Source: Bacteroidales bacterium | GTDB lineage: Bacteria; Bacteroidota; Bacteroidia; Bacteroidales; UBA12077 | Direction: 5' to 3' | DNA: 61,030 nt | Assembly (NCBI GenBank): GCA_013138975.1 | Contig: WTBR01000010.1 | Coordinates: forward strand, 1 to 61,030 | Program-made: the position numbers and the translations under genes | Notes under the pieces: generated by a model | Database searches by the model: none | Told to the model about the DNA's origin: nothing | Seen by the model: the letters and a program-made list of their open reading frames with translations, nothing else | Shown: positions 45,788 through 55,722 of the stretch, piece by piece | How the letters are laid out: each line of letters opens with the position of its first letter | Numbering within the stretch: position 1 is the first letter of the stretch

Positions 45788-48190
45788 CTATTCGTCCTTC
45801 AGTAATTTAACAGGATCTAAATAAATGATGCTACTTAAACTTAATGCTGTTGAGATTATAATAATAAAAAAGATTACTACAGCACTTGATAGTAGGTGTA
45901 AAAAACTAATTTCTATTCTATAAACGTAGTTGTTTAACCAATTATTTAAGAAATAATAAACTAAAGGCAAGCTTATTAATATGGAAATGAGAAAAAGTTT
46001 TACTATTCTATAAATATATGATGTAAATATATGGTGCAATGACGCTCCAATAACTTTCTTTATTGCAACATCTCTCATTTGTCTTTGCACTTTATAGGAT
46101 GTAAGACCGATAATACCAATTATTGAAATAAAAATAGCGATGATCGTAAAGAATCTGAATAATTTTTTGAAGTCATTTTCTTCTTTATATTTTCCTTTAA
46201 TATTTTCATCCACAAATGAAATATCCACAGGCAGTACAGCACCATGTTCTGTCAATTTTTCCTGCACTTTTTTTAATGCAATACTCTCATTTCCTTTTTT
46301 ATATTTAAGGTTTAAATACCTTTGATCGTCTCCTTTCATAAAAATATAAGGTGCTATCTTATTGTTTAAATTTTCAAAATGAAAATCTTTCACAACACCA
46401 ATAACTTTTAGTGGGTTGTTCCCATCTCTATTTCTATTAATTTCTTTGTTCAATACATCTTTGCCCCAACCAAGTTTTTTAGACAAGGTTTCGTTAATAA
46501 TACAGCTACTTTCATCTGAAATCAGGCTATTATCAAAATTTCTTCCTTTTAAGATTTTAATATCATTAAGATCAATAAATTCTTCATCCACAATGGATCC
46601 AAACAATAAATATGGATTCAAATTTCCTTCTTCATTAATATAAAAATTCCATTGACCATCATCAGTACAATCAATAGAATGTGACGATATGGAAACATTT
46701 TCAATACAGTCTTCTTTTTTTAGTTCATCTTTTATTAATTTATACTTGCTTTCTACTTCTTCTTCTTGCACCAGAATGGAAAGAGTGTTTTTCGGATTGA
46801 AACCCAACTCTTTTTTCATCAAATAATTAAATTGATGAGATATAATAATTGTAGAACTTACAGTACCAAAACAAATAATCAATTGGATAATTAAAAGTAC
46901 TTTACCTAAGGTATCTTTAATTTGTGATGGTTTAGATTTTTTTATAGCAATTAAAGGATTTACTCTTGACAAATAAAGTGAGGTGTAGCTTCCTGATAAG
47001 GAACCAACAATTAATGATAATAAGAAAGCCAAAAGAATAAATTTGATATTTAGTATTAAACCCCATGAGAATTCTTTTCCGGTAATCCCTGTGTAAAAAT
47101 CAGATAAAATACCAACGAAGAATAATGATATTAAAACGCATATAAAAGTAAAAAATATGGAATATAATAGAAATTCGGAGCGAATTTGACCTTTATGAAT
47201 TCCATGAATTTTTTTAATTGCAATTTCTTTAAATCTTTTCGTGCTTATTGCAATTTCGATATTAATATAATTAATACATGAAACAATAAGAACCAGAAGT
47301 CCTAATATACCGAGAATAACTACTGATAAATAATTTCCTTTTGGGAAGTCTTCTGAGAAACCTTTACTAAAATGTTGATCTGTTAACTTGATGTAATTTA
47401 CATCAAATCTCATTCCCTCAGGTTCATTATTCATGTATTTATGCAAATATGAATCTAAGTATGAATGAATTTCATCATTGGTGACTTTATTTTTAAACAT
47501 TACATAGGTATAACTGGCAGGGCGTTTATGATTTACTCTGATATAATCATAATATTCTTGCCCTTGTAATAAAGGATAAGTACTTATTGATACTAAAGCT
47601 TGATATTTTAGGAAAGAATTTTCTTTTAAATCTTCAATTATTCCTGTTACCGTGCATAAAACCTCCCTTTCTCCAGAACCTGGTACTACAATTACATCTC
47701 CAAGTTGAGCTTGTATTTTTTTGCTAATACTTTCTGTTAGCACAATTGAACTTGGGTTTTGTAAAGCTGTAGCAGGATCTCCGTTAATAAATTTATGATT
47801 AAACACATTAAAAATGGTAGAATCAACTAAATATAGATTTTCTATTTTTTGATAATTTGGATTGTCATTCTTTTTAATGAAATTATTTCCACCATGCCTG
47901 CAAAATCTAACAAAATGTTCAATAGATGGAATATCTTCTTTTATTGTGGAACCAAATGGCATAGATGAAAAAGGAAATTTTTCACAACCATTTTGGGTTA
48001 TTACATCTAAACCCATTCTATATATTCGATCTTTGTTTTTATGCTGGTAATCAAATGTAAACTCACTAGATACATATAAAAATATATACACGAAGCATAT
48101 TAAGCCTAGAACTAAACTAGACATACTTACATATGAATATCGCCCATTACTTTTAAATATCCTTAAAAAAGATTTTATACTTAATTGCAT
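45788..48190 (-). CDS. FtsX/MacB-type ABC transporter permease (8 TM, no ATPase nearby)
   Basis: 800 residues. N-terminal TM at about 20-40, then a large periplasmic MacB_PCD domain (to about 285), three TM helices (VVILGILGLLVLIVSCINYINIE opens the first FtsX domain), TM plus a second periplasmic domain (about 430-680), and a final three-TM FtsX domain (FRFFTIIAIFISIIGIIGLTSYKVQRQMRDVAIKKVIGA). The E/A-I-x-x-x-I-x-I-K-K-I-H-G and R-D-V-A-I-K-K-V-I-G-A coupling segments for the ATPase are both present. Such Bacteroidota permeases usually export peptides or transmit mechanical signals. No ATPase gene lies in this operon, so it must borrow one. Confidence 0.88.
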   Translation of the reverse strand: MQLSIKSFLRIFKSNGRYSYVSMSSLVLGLICFVYIFLYVSSEFTFDYQHKNKDRIYRMGLDVITQNGCEKFPFSSMPFGSTIKEDIPSIEHFVRFCRHGGNNFIKKNDNPNYQKIENLYLVDSTIFNVFNHKFINGDPATALQNPSSIVLTESISKKIQAQLGDVIVVPGSGEREVLCTVTGIIEDLKENSFLKYQALVSISTYPLLQGQEYYDYIRVNHKRPASYTYVMFKNKVTNDEIHSYLDSYLHKYMNNEPEGMRFDVNYIKLTDQHFSKGFSEDFPKGNYLSVVILGILGLLVLIVSCINYINIEIAISTKRFKEIAIKKIHGIHKGQIRSEFLLYSIFFTFICVLISLFFVGILSDFYTGITGKEFSWGLILNIKFILLAFLLSLIVGSLSGSYTSLYLSRVNPLIAIKKSKPSQIKDTLGKVLLIIQLIICFGTVSSTIIISHQFNYLMKKELGFNPKNTLSILVQEEEVESKYKLIKDELKKEDCIENVSISSHSIDCTDDGQWNFYINEEGNLNPYLLFGSIVDEEFIDLNDIKILKGRNFDNSLISDESSCIINETLSKKLGWGKDVLNKEINRNRDGNNPLKVIGVVKDFHFENLNNKIAPYIFMKGDDQRYLNLKYKKGNESIALKKVQEKLTEHGAVLPVDISFVDENIKGKYKEENDFKKLFRFFTIIAIFISIIGIIGLTSYKVQRQMRDVAIKKVIGASLHHIFTSYIYRIVKLFLISILISLPLVYYFLNNWLNNYVYRIEISFLHLLSSAVVIFFIIIISTALSLSSIIYLDPVKLLKDE

Positions 48191-48234
48191 ATTATTTTAT
48201 GTTGATTTAGAAATAAAGTTTTGTCTCTGTGTAT

Positions 48235-48297
48235 AAAAAAGCCGGAAAGGGAATCCACTCCTTTCCGGCTACTATTGAGAATTACAAAAGGGTCAGT
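48235..48297 (-). terminator. Intrinsic terminator and duplicated 3' element, copy 2
   Basis: Minus-strand AGCCGGAAAGG-AGTGGATTC-CCTTTCCGGCT, all Watson-Crick, then TTTTTTA. It starts at the stop codon of the second HWP-repeat gene (the TGA lies inside AACTGACCC). The element separates the two HWP genes from the permease gene, allowing partial read-through or separate transcription. Confidence 0.75.
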
Positions 48298-49303
48298 TTT
48301 GTAATCGGTTTAAAATTTGATATTCTATAAGTCGTACTCTGTTTTGCATGAAAGAAAAAGCTGAAAGATTCTCTACTAAAGTTTTTGACTTGATTTGATA
48401 TTCGTAGATATTATTTCTAACTAAAGCTAAAGAATATGATCCATCTTTGGGATTTAAAATTTCACTTAAGTTATATGAATCAGACAGATACCTAATTGAA
48501 TTTTCAAATTCAATTAATCTGCTTTCAATAAGATTTTCTTTACTAACATCTCCTTTTTGACTTATAAAAGAAACACTATTATCTTTCTTATCAGCTCCTT
48601 TAAGGTCACGATAATTAACACTCTTACTGGATATAATAGCTTTGTTTTTTTTACTTGCTGCAAGCATTAACTCTATTTTGGCTTCCTCTAAAATCTCACA
48701 AAGATCATTTGCATTAGTATTGAGCGTTTTAATGAAAATGTGTTCAGCTTCGTTTTTGTGATTCTGAGTAAAATCTTCATATAATTGATCATTTCTAAGT
48801 GCAAGTATATTTGACTGTGAAACTGATTTTTCAATAAGAGGTATGATTGAATAATAAACATTTCTGCTAACATTAACTGCTAATAAAGAACTAAGTATTG
48901 CTAAATACATCATAAAGAAAATAACAGCAAAAAAGTTTTTATCTGATTTTGCTTTTGTTTTATTATGATATCGCATGTAAAAAGGTAGGAATAACACAAA
49001 TGGTAAGGGTAATCCTATTAATAAAAAAATACTTGCATAGGGCCAATGCATTATTTTAAATAACATACCTAATGATGTAAATGCAATTGTTAAATATGCT
49101 ATAAGATAAAGATGTAATTGAGATTTGTTTTTATGTTGTTTGTAACTGTTTACCAATGCGATTGGGAAAAAGTAAAATACCATAAGTATTATACTGAGAG
49201 TAAGTAATATTCCTGCTCCCGGCCAATGATTTACCTTAAATATAACTCCTGCAAGTTGTAAGTTTATTAAGATAATTCCTGATATATATATTAATTTTTT
49301 CAT
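48293..49303 (-). CDS. HWP-repeat membrane protein (two repeats)
   Basis: 336 residues. Two F-K-x-x-H-W-P units, GVIFKVNHWPGAGILL (His26) and GMLFKIMHWPYASIFLL (His86), exactly 60 residues apart, each at the start of a TM helix and each paired with a second TM helix. A fifth TM near 128-147 is followed by a soluble C-terminal domain of about 190 residues, rich in charged helices (about 150-330). A HWP-bearing TM helix reminds me of GldL/PorL of the T9SS motor, but the repeat and the tail differ. Follows a three-repeat paralogue by 109 bases. Function unknown. Confidence 0.7.
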   Translation of the reverse strand: MKKLIYISGIILINLQLAGVIFKVNHWPGAGILLTLSIILMVFYFFPIALVNSYKQHKNKSQLHLYLIAYLTIAFTSLGMLFKIMHWPYASIFLLIGLPLPFVLFLPFYMRYHNKTKAKSDKNFFAVIFFMMYLAILSSLLAVNVSRNVYYSIIPLIEKSVSQSNILALRNDQLYEDFTQNHKNEAEHIFIKTLNTNANDLCEILEEAKIELMLAASKKNKAIISSKSVNYRDLKGADKKDNSVSFISQKGDVSKENLIESRLIEFENSIRYLSDSYNLSEILNPKDGSYSLALVRNNIYEYQIKSKTLVENLSAFSFMQNRVRLIEYQILNRLQN

Positions 49304-49412
49304 GTGTATATTTTTAATTTTTATTTGGTCACATGGAATACGCCATGAATAATCATTTGCGATTATTGAATAATTTATTGCTCATGGCTATTTCATCGTT
49401 CAATTTTTTTGA

Positions 49413-50867
49413 TTATTTCTGAGTGTTTTCTTCAATTATTTCAGCAATTGTATTAGAATTACCGGCTATTGCTTCATGCTGTGTTAATCTAATATCTAAT
49501 TGCAATTGAGTTAAATTATTTAATGATGCAATCAAAAGTACATTGTAGAAATTTTCGTTAATCCAATCCTGAGCATTATCCTGTTTAAATCGAAATACTT
49601 CATTAACAAAATCTGTTGAAATGGAATTCTTATCAAAACTTTTAATTAGTAATGATTTATACTCTTGAATATCATGGTAAAGAATAGAAGCTCTATCATT
49701 ATCTTCTATAACTGTTATTAAATTATTGTTGCTTTCATTTATGGTAAAATCTTTATGAAAATTTATATTTTTAAAATTCAATTGATTTACATCTTTCAAT
49801 TTTAATTGATTTATAGCAGTTTCAGTTCCTCCAGCAACAATAATTAATTCTTCTTTTATTTTAGTTATTGAATTGTATAGTTTATTGCCAACTTGGATTA
49901 CTCCTACAGAGTTATTAGATTCATTTATTTCATTTAAGTTTTCTTCTACAATCGCGATTGAGTTATTTAAAGCAATATTTCTGTAAATAAACCCTTCAAA
50001 TATGGTTACTGGGGATTTTATAGTCAGTAAAAAAGTAAAAGTGATGATAAATGTGAACGCATAAATAGAAAAAATAAACGAATTTTTTATTGCTTTTTCT
50101 TTTTTGTATGAATGATAAGCATAAACAGGAAGAAATATACAGAATAAAAGTATTGCTCCAATTAATAATAATATTGATGCAAAAGGCCAATGTTGTAATT
50201 TAAATAGTGTCCCGAGAGAAAATCCTACGATACCAATAATCCCGGTTATTAATAATCCTTTAGGATATTTTTCAGATTGTTTAGATAGTAGGTAAGTTAT
50301 TCCTCCAATAATAATGGTCAAAATAGTAAGCAGCTCACCTAATATTAGTAATATACTAGAAAAAGGCCAATGCATAACTCTAAAGAGAGTACCATACATA
50401 AAAGTGAATCCGGCAAAAAATGCAAGAATTACAACAAATCCATTTTTTTTCTGAAACATTTCTTTATACCATACATAAAGTACAGAAGGAAAAAAGATGG
50501 TACTTACCATAAAGGTACTTAGTAACAAAGTAAAACTTGCAAAGGGCCAATGCATAATTTTAGCTAAAGCAGCAACCGAAATTCCAGCCAGAGCAATTGT
50601 TCCAAGAGTTTTCATTGATTTTTTCATCATTCGATAATTTTTATTAATTAGTAAAAGAGTTTCTTCCTGAACCCTTCTTAAACCTTGGATTTCAACTTCT
50701 TGTTTTACAGCTTGATATGCATCATCAAAGGAGAATCCAGTACGCATTCTGTCTTCAATGTCGCAACAAACATGATCTAAAAGGTCATATTCTAAATGTG
50801 AATATGTAATGCCTTCTATTTGAACATCATGTTCAACTAATCGGAGTTGGTCTAAACTTAACTGCAT
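49413..50867 (-). CDS. HWP-repeat membrane protein (three repeats) with N-terminal prefix domain
   Basis: 484 residues. Residues 1-75 form a soluble prefix domain (SHLEYDLLDHVCCDIEDRM, then FDDAYQAVKQEVE) of a kind often found before membrane proteins controlled by PadR in this phylum. Three F/A-K/R-x-x-H-W-P-F units follow: His106, His166 and His226, exactly 60 residues apart, each with two TM helices (total about 8 TM with the helix near 270-290). A soluble helical tail (about 300-484) follows. The ATG overlaps the PadR stop by 10 bases (ATGCAGTTAA), so translation is coupled. Confidence 0.75.
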   Translation of the reverse strand: MQLSLDQLRLVEHDVQIEGITYSHLEYDLLDHVCCDIEDRMRTGFSFDDAYQAVKQEVEIQGLRRVQEETLLLINKNYRMMKKSMKTLGTIALAGISVAALAKIMHWPFASFTLLLSTFMVSTIFFPSVLYVWYKEMFQKKNGFVVILAFFAGFTFMYGTLFRVMHWPFSSILLILGELLTILTIIIGGITYLLSKQSEKYPKGLLITGIIGIVGFSLGTLFKLQHWPFASILLLIGAILLFCIFLPVYAYHSYKKEKAIKNSFIFSIYAFTFIITFTFLLTIKSPVTIFEGFIYRNIALNNSIAIVEENLNEINESNNSVGVIQVGNKLYNSITKIKEELIIVAGGTETAINQLKLKDVNQLNFKNINFHKDFTINESNNNLITVIEDNDRASILYHDIQEYKSLLIKSFDKNSISTDFVNEVFRFKQDNAQDWINENFYNVLLIASLNNLTQLQLDIRLTQHEAIAGNSNTIAEIIEENTQK

Positions 50868-51205
50868 GGTTCTATCCCCAAATCAGGTTTTAATAAAATC
50901 CCAATTGTTTTTATGAAATCTTCTAGCTCTTTAATTTTTTCACGAGCAGTGTCAGTACCTTTCTTGGTAAGCTTATAATAAATCCTGTTTCGGTTGTTTA
51001 CAACTTCCGATTCAGTTATTAAAGCTCCCTCCTTTTCTAATTTATGTAACACCGGATAAAGTGCTCCATAGGTTAAGGTAATTTGACCTTTGGTTAAATT
51101 TGCAACCATTTGTGTGATTTCATAACCATACATTCTACCATGTTCAGCTAATAGCTTAAGAACGATTGATTTTAACGACCCTTTTAATAATTCTCTTGAA
51201 ACCAT
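50858..51205 (-). CDS. PadR-family transcriptional regulator
   Basis: 115 residues. Winged helix with the family signature YGYEITQMVANLTKGQITLTYGALYPVLHKLEKEGALITESE and RIYYKLTKKGTDTAREKIKEL, ending in a dimerisation helix. Short PadR type. First gene of the HWP/FtsX operon and likely its autoregulated repressor, because the next gene begins inside its last codons. The region between the promoter and start carries TATATA blocks that could be the operator. Confidence 0.9.
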   Translation of the reverse strand: MVSRELLKGSLKSIVLKLLAEHGRMYGYEITQMVANLTKGQITLTYGALYPVLHKLEKEGALITESEVVNNRNRIYYKLTKKGTDTAREKIKELEDFIKTIGILLKPDLGIEPCS

Positions 51206-51214
51206 AATTATAAT

Positions 51215-51275
51215 TTTGTATATACTTCAATCTTATATATAGCAAATATAGCATATAATTATTTGAAAATGCAAA
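51215..51275 (-). promoter_or_regulatory. PadR operon promoter and possible operator
   Basis: Minus-strand TTTG (51272-51275), 21 bases, TATATTTG (51243-51250): a full Bacteroidota promoter, with about 37 bases to the ATG. Just downstream TATATATAAG and AAGTATATAC form an imperfect dyad, placed where a repressor would block the start of transcription. The remaining gap to 51617 holds nothing I recognise. Confidence 0.5.
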
Positions 51276-51617
51276 TAAAGCTTAAGAAAAGTTTTATTTG
51301 AAAACCCTATTTATTGTAAAATAATCTGTTGTGATTGGTTAAAATTCCTTTATTTCATAGTCTAAAGAAATAATAGCGGAATGTTTTATATGTCTGGCTA
51401 CCATGTTACTAAATTGTTTTTGGCGCAAACATACCTTACCTAATTTTGTTCTTTATTAATTACAGAAGCAATGATATATGAGATAAATCAAATTACGGGT
51501 ATCCTAATGCAAACACTTACATATAATGGGGCAAGTAAATATAAAAATGATATTATTAAACTTATGAACAGATAAGCATGTAACAATTATCTCTAAATAG
51601 CTTAATTACAGTTTATT

Positions 51618-54600
51618 TTATTTATTAGCTTCTTTAGTATATTGTATTCCAAATAAATTTGTTTCAGGGTAATCACATTCTTTGTAGTGTTTACCGGCAA
51701 TTTTTATATATTTTTCCCTACACTCATTAAATTCTTCAACACTTAGAGCAATCGCATCACCTGTAGCAGTATTTAAACGGGTACCTGTAAATACTTCTGC
51801 CTCTAAAATTGAAAAATTACTATGATCGTCCATTTCATTTAAATCCCAAGAAGCTAACTCTTTCATTGTTTGAATTAGGATTTGTGTATTATCTTCTGAA
51901 AATTTAGCATTCAAAATACGAGTATTATATTTCATTGTATTGCCAATTTGTTTTTGAACGCCTACATCCCAGATACGTGCTGTATTATCACGACTCCAGC
52001 TAAGTACATGTGTTTCGTCGTAATTAAAGCATAAGCCCAAAATACCTTTGTCATGTTTCATTGGATTTCCTATTTGCTGTCGAGTGTTGACATCCCAAAG
52101 GTATATCTGCCCATTAGATGTACCACTAAGTACCTTTGTTTCATCTTTATTGAAATAAGCTCTATAAACTACACTATTATGCTTTAACGAATTACCAATT
52201 TGCTTTTGAGTTTGAGTATCCCATATTCGAGCTGTAAAATCATTGCTTGAACTCAGTATTTTGGTTTCTGACTTGTTAAATACGGCATAGTAAACAACAT
52301 GATCATGTTTCATCGAATTACCAATTTGTTTTTGAGATTTTAAATCCCAAAGCCGTATAGTTTTATCCTTACTCCAACTAAGCAATTGAGTTTCATCATT
52401 ATTAAAGATTGCTCCCAAAACTGAACCTTCGTGTTTCATTGGGATTCCAATTTGCAGTTGGGTTTGTACATCCCACAAGCGCACTGTACTGTCTGCGCTG
52501 AAGCTTAGGATTTTAGTTTCATCATTATTAAATACAGCACCTGCAACAATGCCATTATGTTTCATAGAATTCCCTATTTGTTTTTGAGTATTCATATCCC
52601 AAATACAAATTGTTTTATCGTAACTCCAACTCAGAATCCGTGTTTCATCATTATTCAATTTAGCTCCCAAAACTGGTTTTTCATGTTGCATGGAATTCCC
52701 GACTTGTTTTTGAGATGCAATATCCCATATACGAACTGTACCATCCATATTAGAGGTGATTAATTGCGATTGGTTTTTGTTAAATATTGATCCCAAGACC
52801 CGCTCTTTATGTTTAATTATAATATTATTTTGTTTTGTACTTCTTATATCCCAAAGTGATATTACACTATCTTCTCCCCAGCTTAGAATCTTAGTTTCAT
52901 TCTCATTAAATATTGCCCCATTTACAATATCTTTATGCTTCATTGAATTACCGATCTGCTCTTGAGATTTTATTTCCCACAGACGACTTGTATTGTCAAA
53001 ACTCCAGCTTAATATCCTTGTTTCATCTTTATTAAATATAGCACCTATAACTGAAGTTTCATGATACATTGAATTACCAATTTGCTGTTGTGATTCTGTA
53101 TCCCAAAGACGAATTGAATTATCCTGCCCCCAGCTTAAAATTTGTGTTTCATCTTTATTAAAAATAGCTCCTGAAGCTTGTCTATCATGTTTCATAGACT
53201 TGCCAATTTGCTTTTGTGATTTAGCATCCCAAAGACGGACAGTAGCATCCCAACTTGCACTTAATATTTTTGATTCATCATTATTAAATATTACTCTTTT
53301 AACATCTGCTTCATGTAGCATTGAATTTCCTATTTGTTTTTGAGTTTTAACACTCCATAAACGTGCAGTTTTGTCCCTACCACAGCTCAGTACTTTTGTA
53401 CCATCATCATTAAAAATAGCGTAGTAAACTGAGGCGTTGTGCATCATAGACTTTCCTATTTGTTCTTGCGATTCTACGTCCCAAAGCCGACATGTATGGT
53501 CTTTGCTCCAACTAAGTATTTGAGTTTCATTCTTATTAAATATTCCACCGTTTATTCCGGCGTCATGATTCATTGATTTGCCAATTTGCTGCTGTGATGC
53601 GACTCCCCAGATACGTAATGTACTATCTTTATGAACTACAAGAATTAGAGTATGTACTTTATTTAAATTCCATTTTCGAATTTCAAAAGTTTCATTTATA
53701 ATTTTTAATGAAGAAGCTAATTGGGGATCAATATTTCCGTTTTCACTAAGCGGTGGTTTTGTTTCTCCATTATAATAAAAACGATGAAAAAGATCGGGAA
53801 CACTTATTTTATTTCGCAATATTATACGAGTCCATTCTGGTCTTGTATCAATCGCAATAGGATTAGCGATATTCCAATTTGGTGCTATATTAGTTGCTAA
53901 AGCATTCCAATGATATGCTAATAAATTATCTTTATTCTTTATTGCCATTTTTGATTTATCCCAATAGCTGTCAGCTAATTTTGTGGCAATATTTTTTTTA
54001 GCTTTTTCTGCATTCAAAAATGCTAGGGTAATGACCGTTAAAATCAGAAAGAAAGTACAAATAAACGCCTGTTTAATTCTTTTTTTTATTTTGATCTGAT
54101 GCTGTTCAAAGTTTATACTATGCTTTATAAAATCATTCTCTTCCTCACTTAATCCTCCCAATCTATTGAACGATTCTGAATTTTTAAGTTCTATTATTCT
54201 TTGTAGTCGAACGCCTTTAAGAAGTTCACTTTTAGCTTTCTCTTTCCCTAATTGATTAGCTACTTTCATCCATCGTTTAACCTCGTCAGCTAATTGATTT
54301 TTATATATTATTGTCTCTTTTTCCTGTTCCAACCATTTTTTAAGGTTTTCCCACGAATGAAGTATAGACTCATGCGTAATTTCTACTGTACCTTTATTTA
54401 CTGTAGTTAATAAACTATCAGTATTAGTTTCTACAGTATCATCAGTACTTGTAACTAATAAATTTTCACTCACAAATATTCTTAGGAGTTTTTGTATTAT
54501 TTCACCTGCAAATTCAGAAAGATTTGCTCTACGACTAACGGGTTGACTGCCTGATTCTGATTCTGTAATATTAACAAGTCGTAAGAAGATTTGCTTGGTT

Positions 54601-55667
54601 GTTTCTTTTTCTTCCTGATTTAACTTTTCATAAACAGAAGCTATTCTTTCTTGAAGTGCCCCTCTTACACCACCAAGTGAATTGTAAGCAGAAATACTTA
54701 GTATACGATTCTCGATTACTGAATTGCCATCAGTACCAATGTTTCTGCATTCGTACTCCCATATTAAATTAAGTGTGTATTGTAGTAGAGGTAGATACCC
54801 CTTTTGATTATGAATATCTTTTATAATTAAATCGACCAGACCTTTCTCGTATACTACACCATGCAACGCTGCCGGAAGCTCTATTGCTTGCTTTAATTCC
54901 TTCGCTTGCATATCTGATACCAGGTGAATGTTATTTTTAACAAGACTGGTTAATTGAGGATAAAAACTAAATTGTTCCAGGAAATCAGCTCGCATTGCCA
55001 AAACAATCTTAACAGATTGGTCAGGATGATTGACTAAATTTACAAGACCATCTATGAAATATTTTCTTTTTTCATCATCTGCACAATTTGTGAATATTTC
55101 CTCAAATTGGTCTATGAAAATAAGCCAACTCTCCCCTTCTGTTTTTAATGATATTATTAAATTTTCAAGCGTCTTTTCATTTGGAGTTAACAAGGGTTTT
55201 ACTTGTTCTGCATTAAACTCATAATCTTTCTCTTCCTGTAACATGCAGTTGTAAAAAGATTCAAAGGGATTGATTCCCGGTGTGAAAATAAAATCAAATA
55301 ATTTTGTTGACGCATTGCTTAATTTTGGAATTACACCCGCACGAACTACCGAAGATTTTCCACTACCGGAAGCACCTCCAACAAGTATAATCTTTGATGT
55401 ATTGATTGCATTAAAAAGTTCATTTATGAGTTCGTCACGACCAAAAAAAGTTTCTTTATCCTTAGCATTAAAACGTTTTAAACCTTTATAAGGAGATCTC
55501 TTAATTAATGCTTGTTGCGTAATTTTATCGGCTGAAACCTGAACTACTTGCTGTTCTACATGAACCTGTTGAACGGGGGCATAATTGATGACATTATTAT
55601 TACCGTCGATATCTAAATTACTTAGAGAATTTTCTTGCTTTTGATTTACGTGCTTATCTTCAGACAT
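51618..55667 (-). CDS. STAND NTPase receptor with TM helix and WD40 propellers
   Basis: 1349 residues. Residues 17-45 hold an N/Q/V-rich motif (IDGNNNVINYAPVQ, then QQVHVEQQVVQV). The nSTAND module starts at SPYKGLKRFNAKDKETFFGR; Walker A GGASGSGKSS (97-106); Walker B LIFIDQFEEIF with Asp186; helical and winged-helix parts to about 500. One TM helix near 530-548. From about 695 to the end are 14 WD40 blades, nearly all 42 residues (pattern I-G-N-S-M-K-H, variable six residues, FNxDETxILSWSxDxTxRLWD), preceded by one partial blade: enough for two seven-bladed propellers. STAND proteins are signal-activated switches, many in phage defence or programmed death. Fifty-five bases follow a small partner gene with the same N-rich motif. 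Confidence 0.88.
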   Translation of the reverse strand: MSEDKHVNQKQENSLSNLDIDGNNNVINYAPVQQVHVEQQVVQVSADKITQQALIKRSPYKGLKRFNAKDKETFFGRDELINELFNAINTSKIILVGGASGSGKSSVVRAGVIPKLSNASTKLFDFIFTPGINPFESFYNCMLQEEKDYEFNAEQVKPLLTPNEKTLENLIISLKTEGESWLIFIDQFEEIFTNCADDEKRKYFIDGLVNLVNHPDQSVKIVLAMRADFLEQFSFYPQLTSLVKNNIHLVSDMQAKELKQAIELPAALHGVVYEKGLVDLIIKDIHNQKGYLPLLQYTLNLIWEYECRNIGTDGNSVIENRILSISAYNSLGGVRGALQERIASVYEKLNQEEKETTKQIFLRLVNITESESGSQPVSRRANLSEFAGEIIQKLLRIFVSENLLVTSTDDTVETNTDSLLTTVNKGTVEITHESILHSWENLKKWLEQEKETIIYKNQLADEVKRWMKVANQLGKEKAKSELLKGVRLQRIIELKNSESFNRLGGLSEEENDFIKHSINFEQHQIKIKKRIKQAFICTFFLILTVITLAFLNAEKAKKNIATKLADSYWDKSKMAIKNKDNLLAYHWNALATNIAPNWNIANPIAIDTRPEWTRIILRNKISVPDLFHRFYYNGETKPPLSENGNIDPQLASSLKIINETFEIRKWNLNKVHTLILVVHKDSTLRIWGVASQQQIGKSMNHDAGINGGIFNKNETQILSWSKDHTCRLWDVESQEQIGKSMMHNASVYYAIFNDDGTKVLSCGRDKTARLWSVKTQKQIGNSMLHEADVKRVIFNNDESKILSASWDATVRLWDAKSQKQIGKSMKHDRQASGAIFNKDETQILSWGQDNSIRLWDTESQQQIGNSMYHETSVIGAIFNKDETRILSWSFDNTSRLWEIKSQEQIGNSMKHKDIVNGAIFNENETKILSWGEDSVISLWDIRSTKQNNIIIKHKERVLGSIFNKNQSQLITSNMDGTVRIWDIASQKQVGNSMQHEKPVLGAKLNNDETRILSWSYDKTICIWDMNTQKQIGNSMKHNGIVAGAVFNNDETKILSFSADSTVRLWDVQTQLQIGIPMKHEGSVLGAIFNNDETQLLSWSKDKTIRLWDLKSQKQIGNSMKHDHVVYYAVFNKSETKILSSSNDFTARIWDTQTQKQIGNSLKHNSVVYRAYFNKDETKVLSGTSNGQIYLWDVNTRQQIGNPMKHDKGILGLCFNYDETHVLSWSRDNTARIWDVGVQKQIGNTMKYNTRILNAKFSEDNTQILIQTMKELASWDLNEMDDHSNFSILEAEVFTGTRLNTATGDAIALSVEEFNECREKYIKIAGKHYKECDYPETNLFGIQYTKEANK
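51820..53590 (-). repeat. Fourteen in-frame 126-bp WD40-coding repeats
   Basis: The phrase coding for CAAATTGGCAATTC(G/A)ATGAA recurs every 126 bases with no indels in all but the last unit. Fixed length with strong nucleotide similarity means recent amplification or ongoing homogenisation; differences concentrate in the six codons after the conserved His. Confidence 0.8.
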
Positions 55668-55722
55668 AAACTATCTTTTTAGATTATCAGTTGTGTTGTT
55701 AAAAGTTAATTTTAAATATTTA

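Noticed and set aside
48293..50867. Assignment of the HWP proteins as GldL
   Set aside because: GldL has two TM helices and no 60-residue repeats; only the local HWP helix is similar, and gldKMN are absent.
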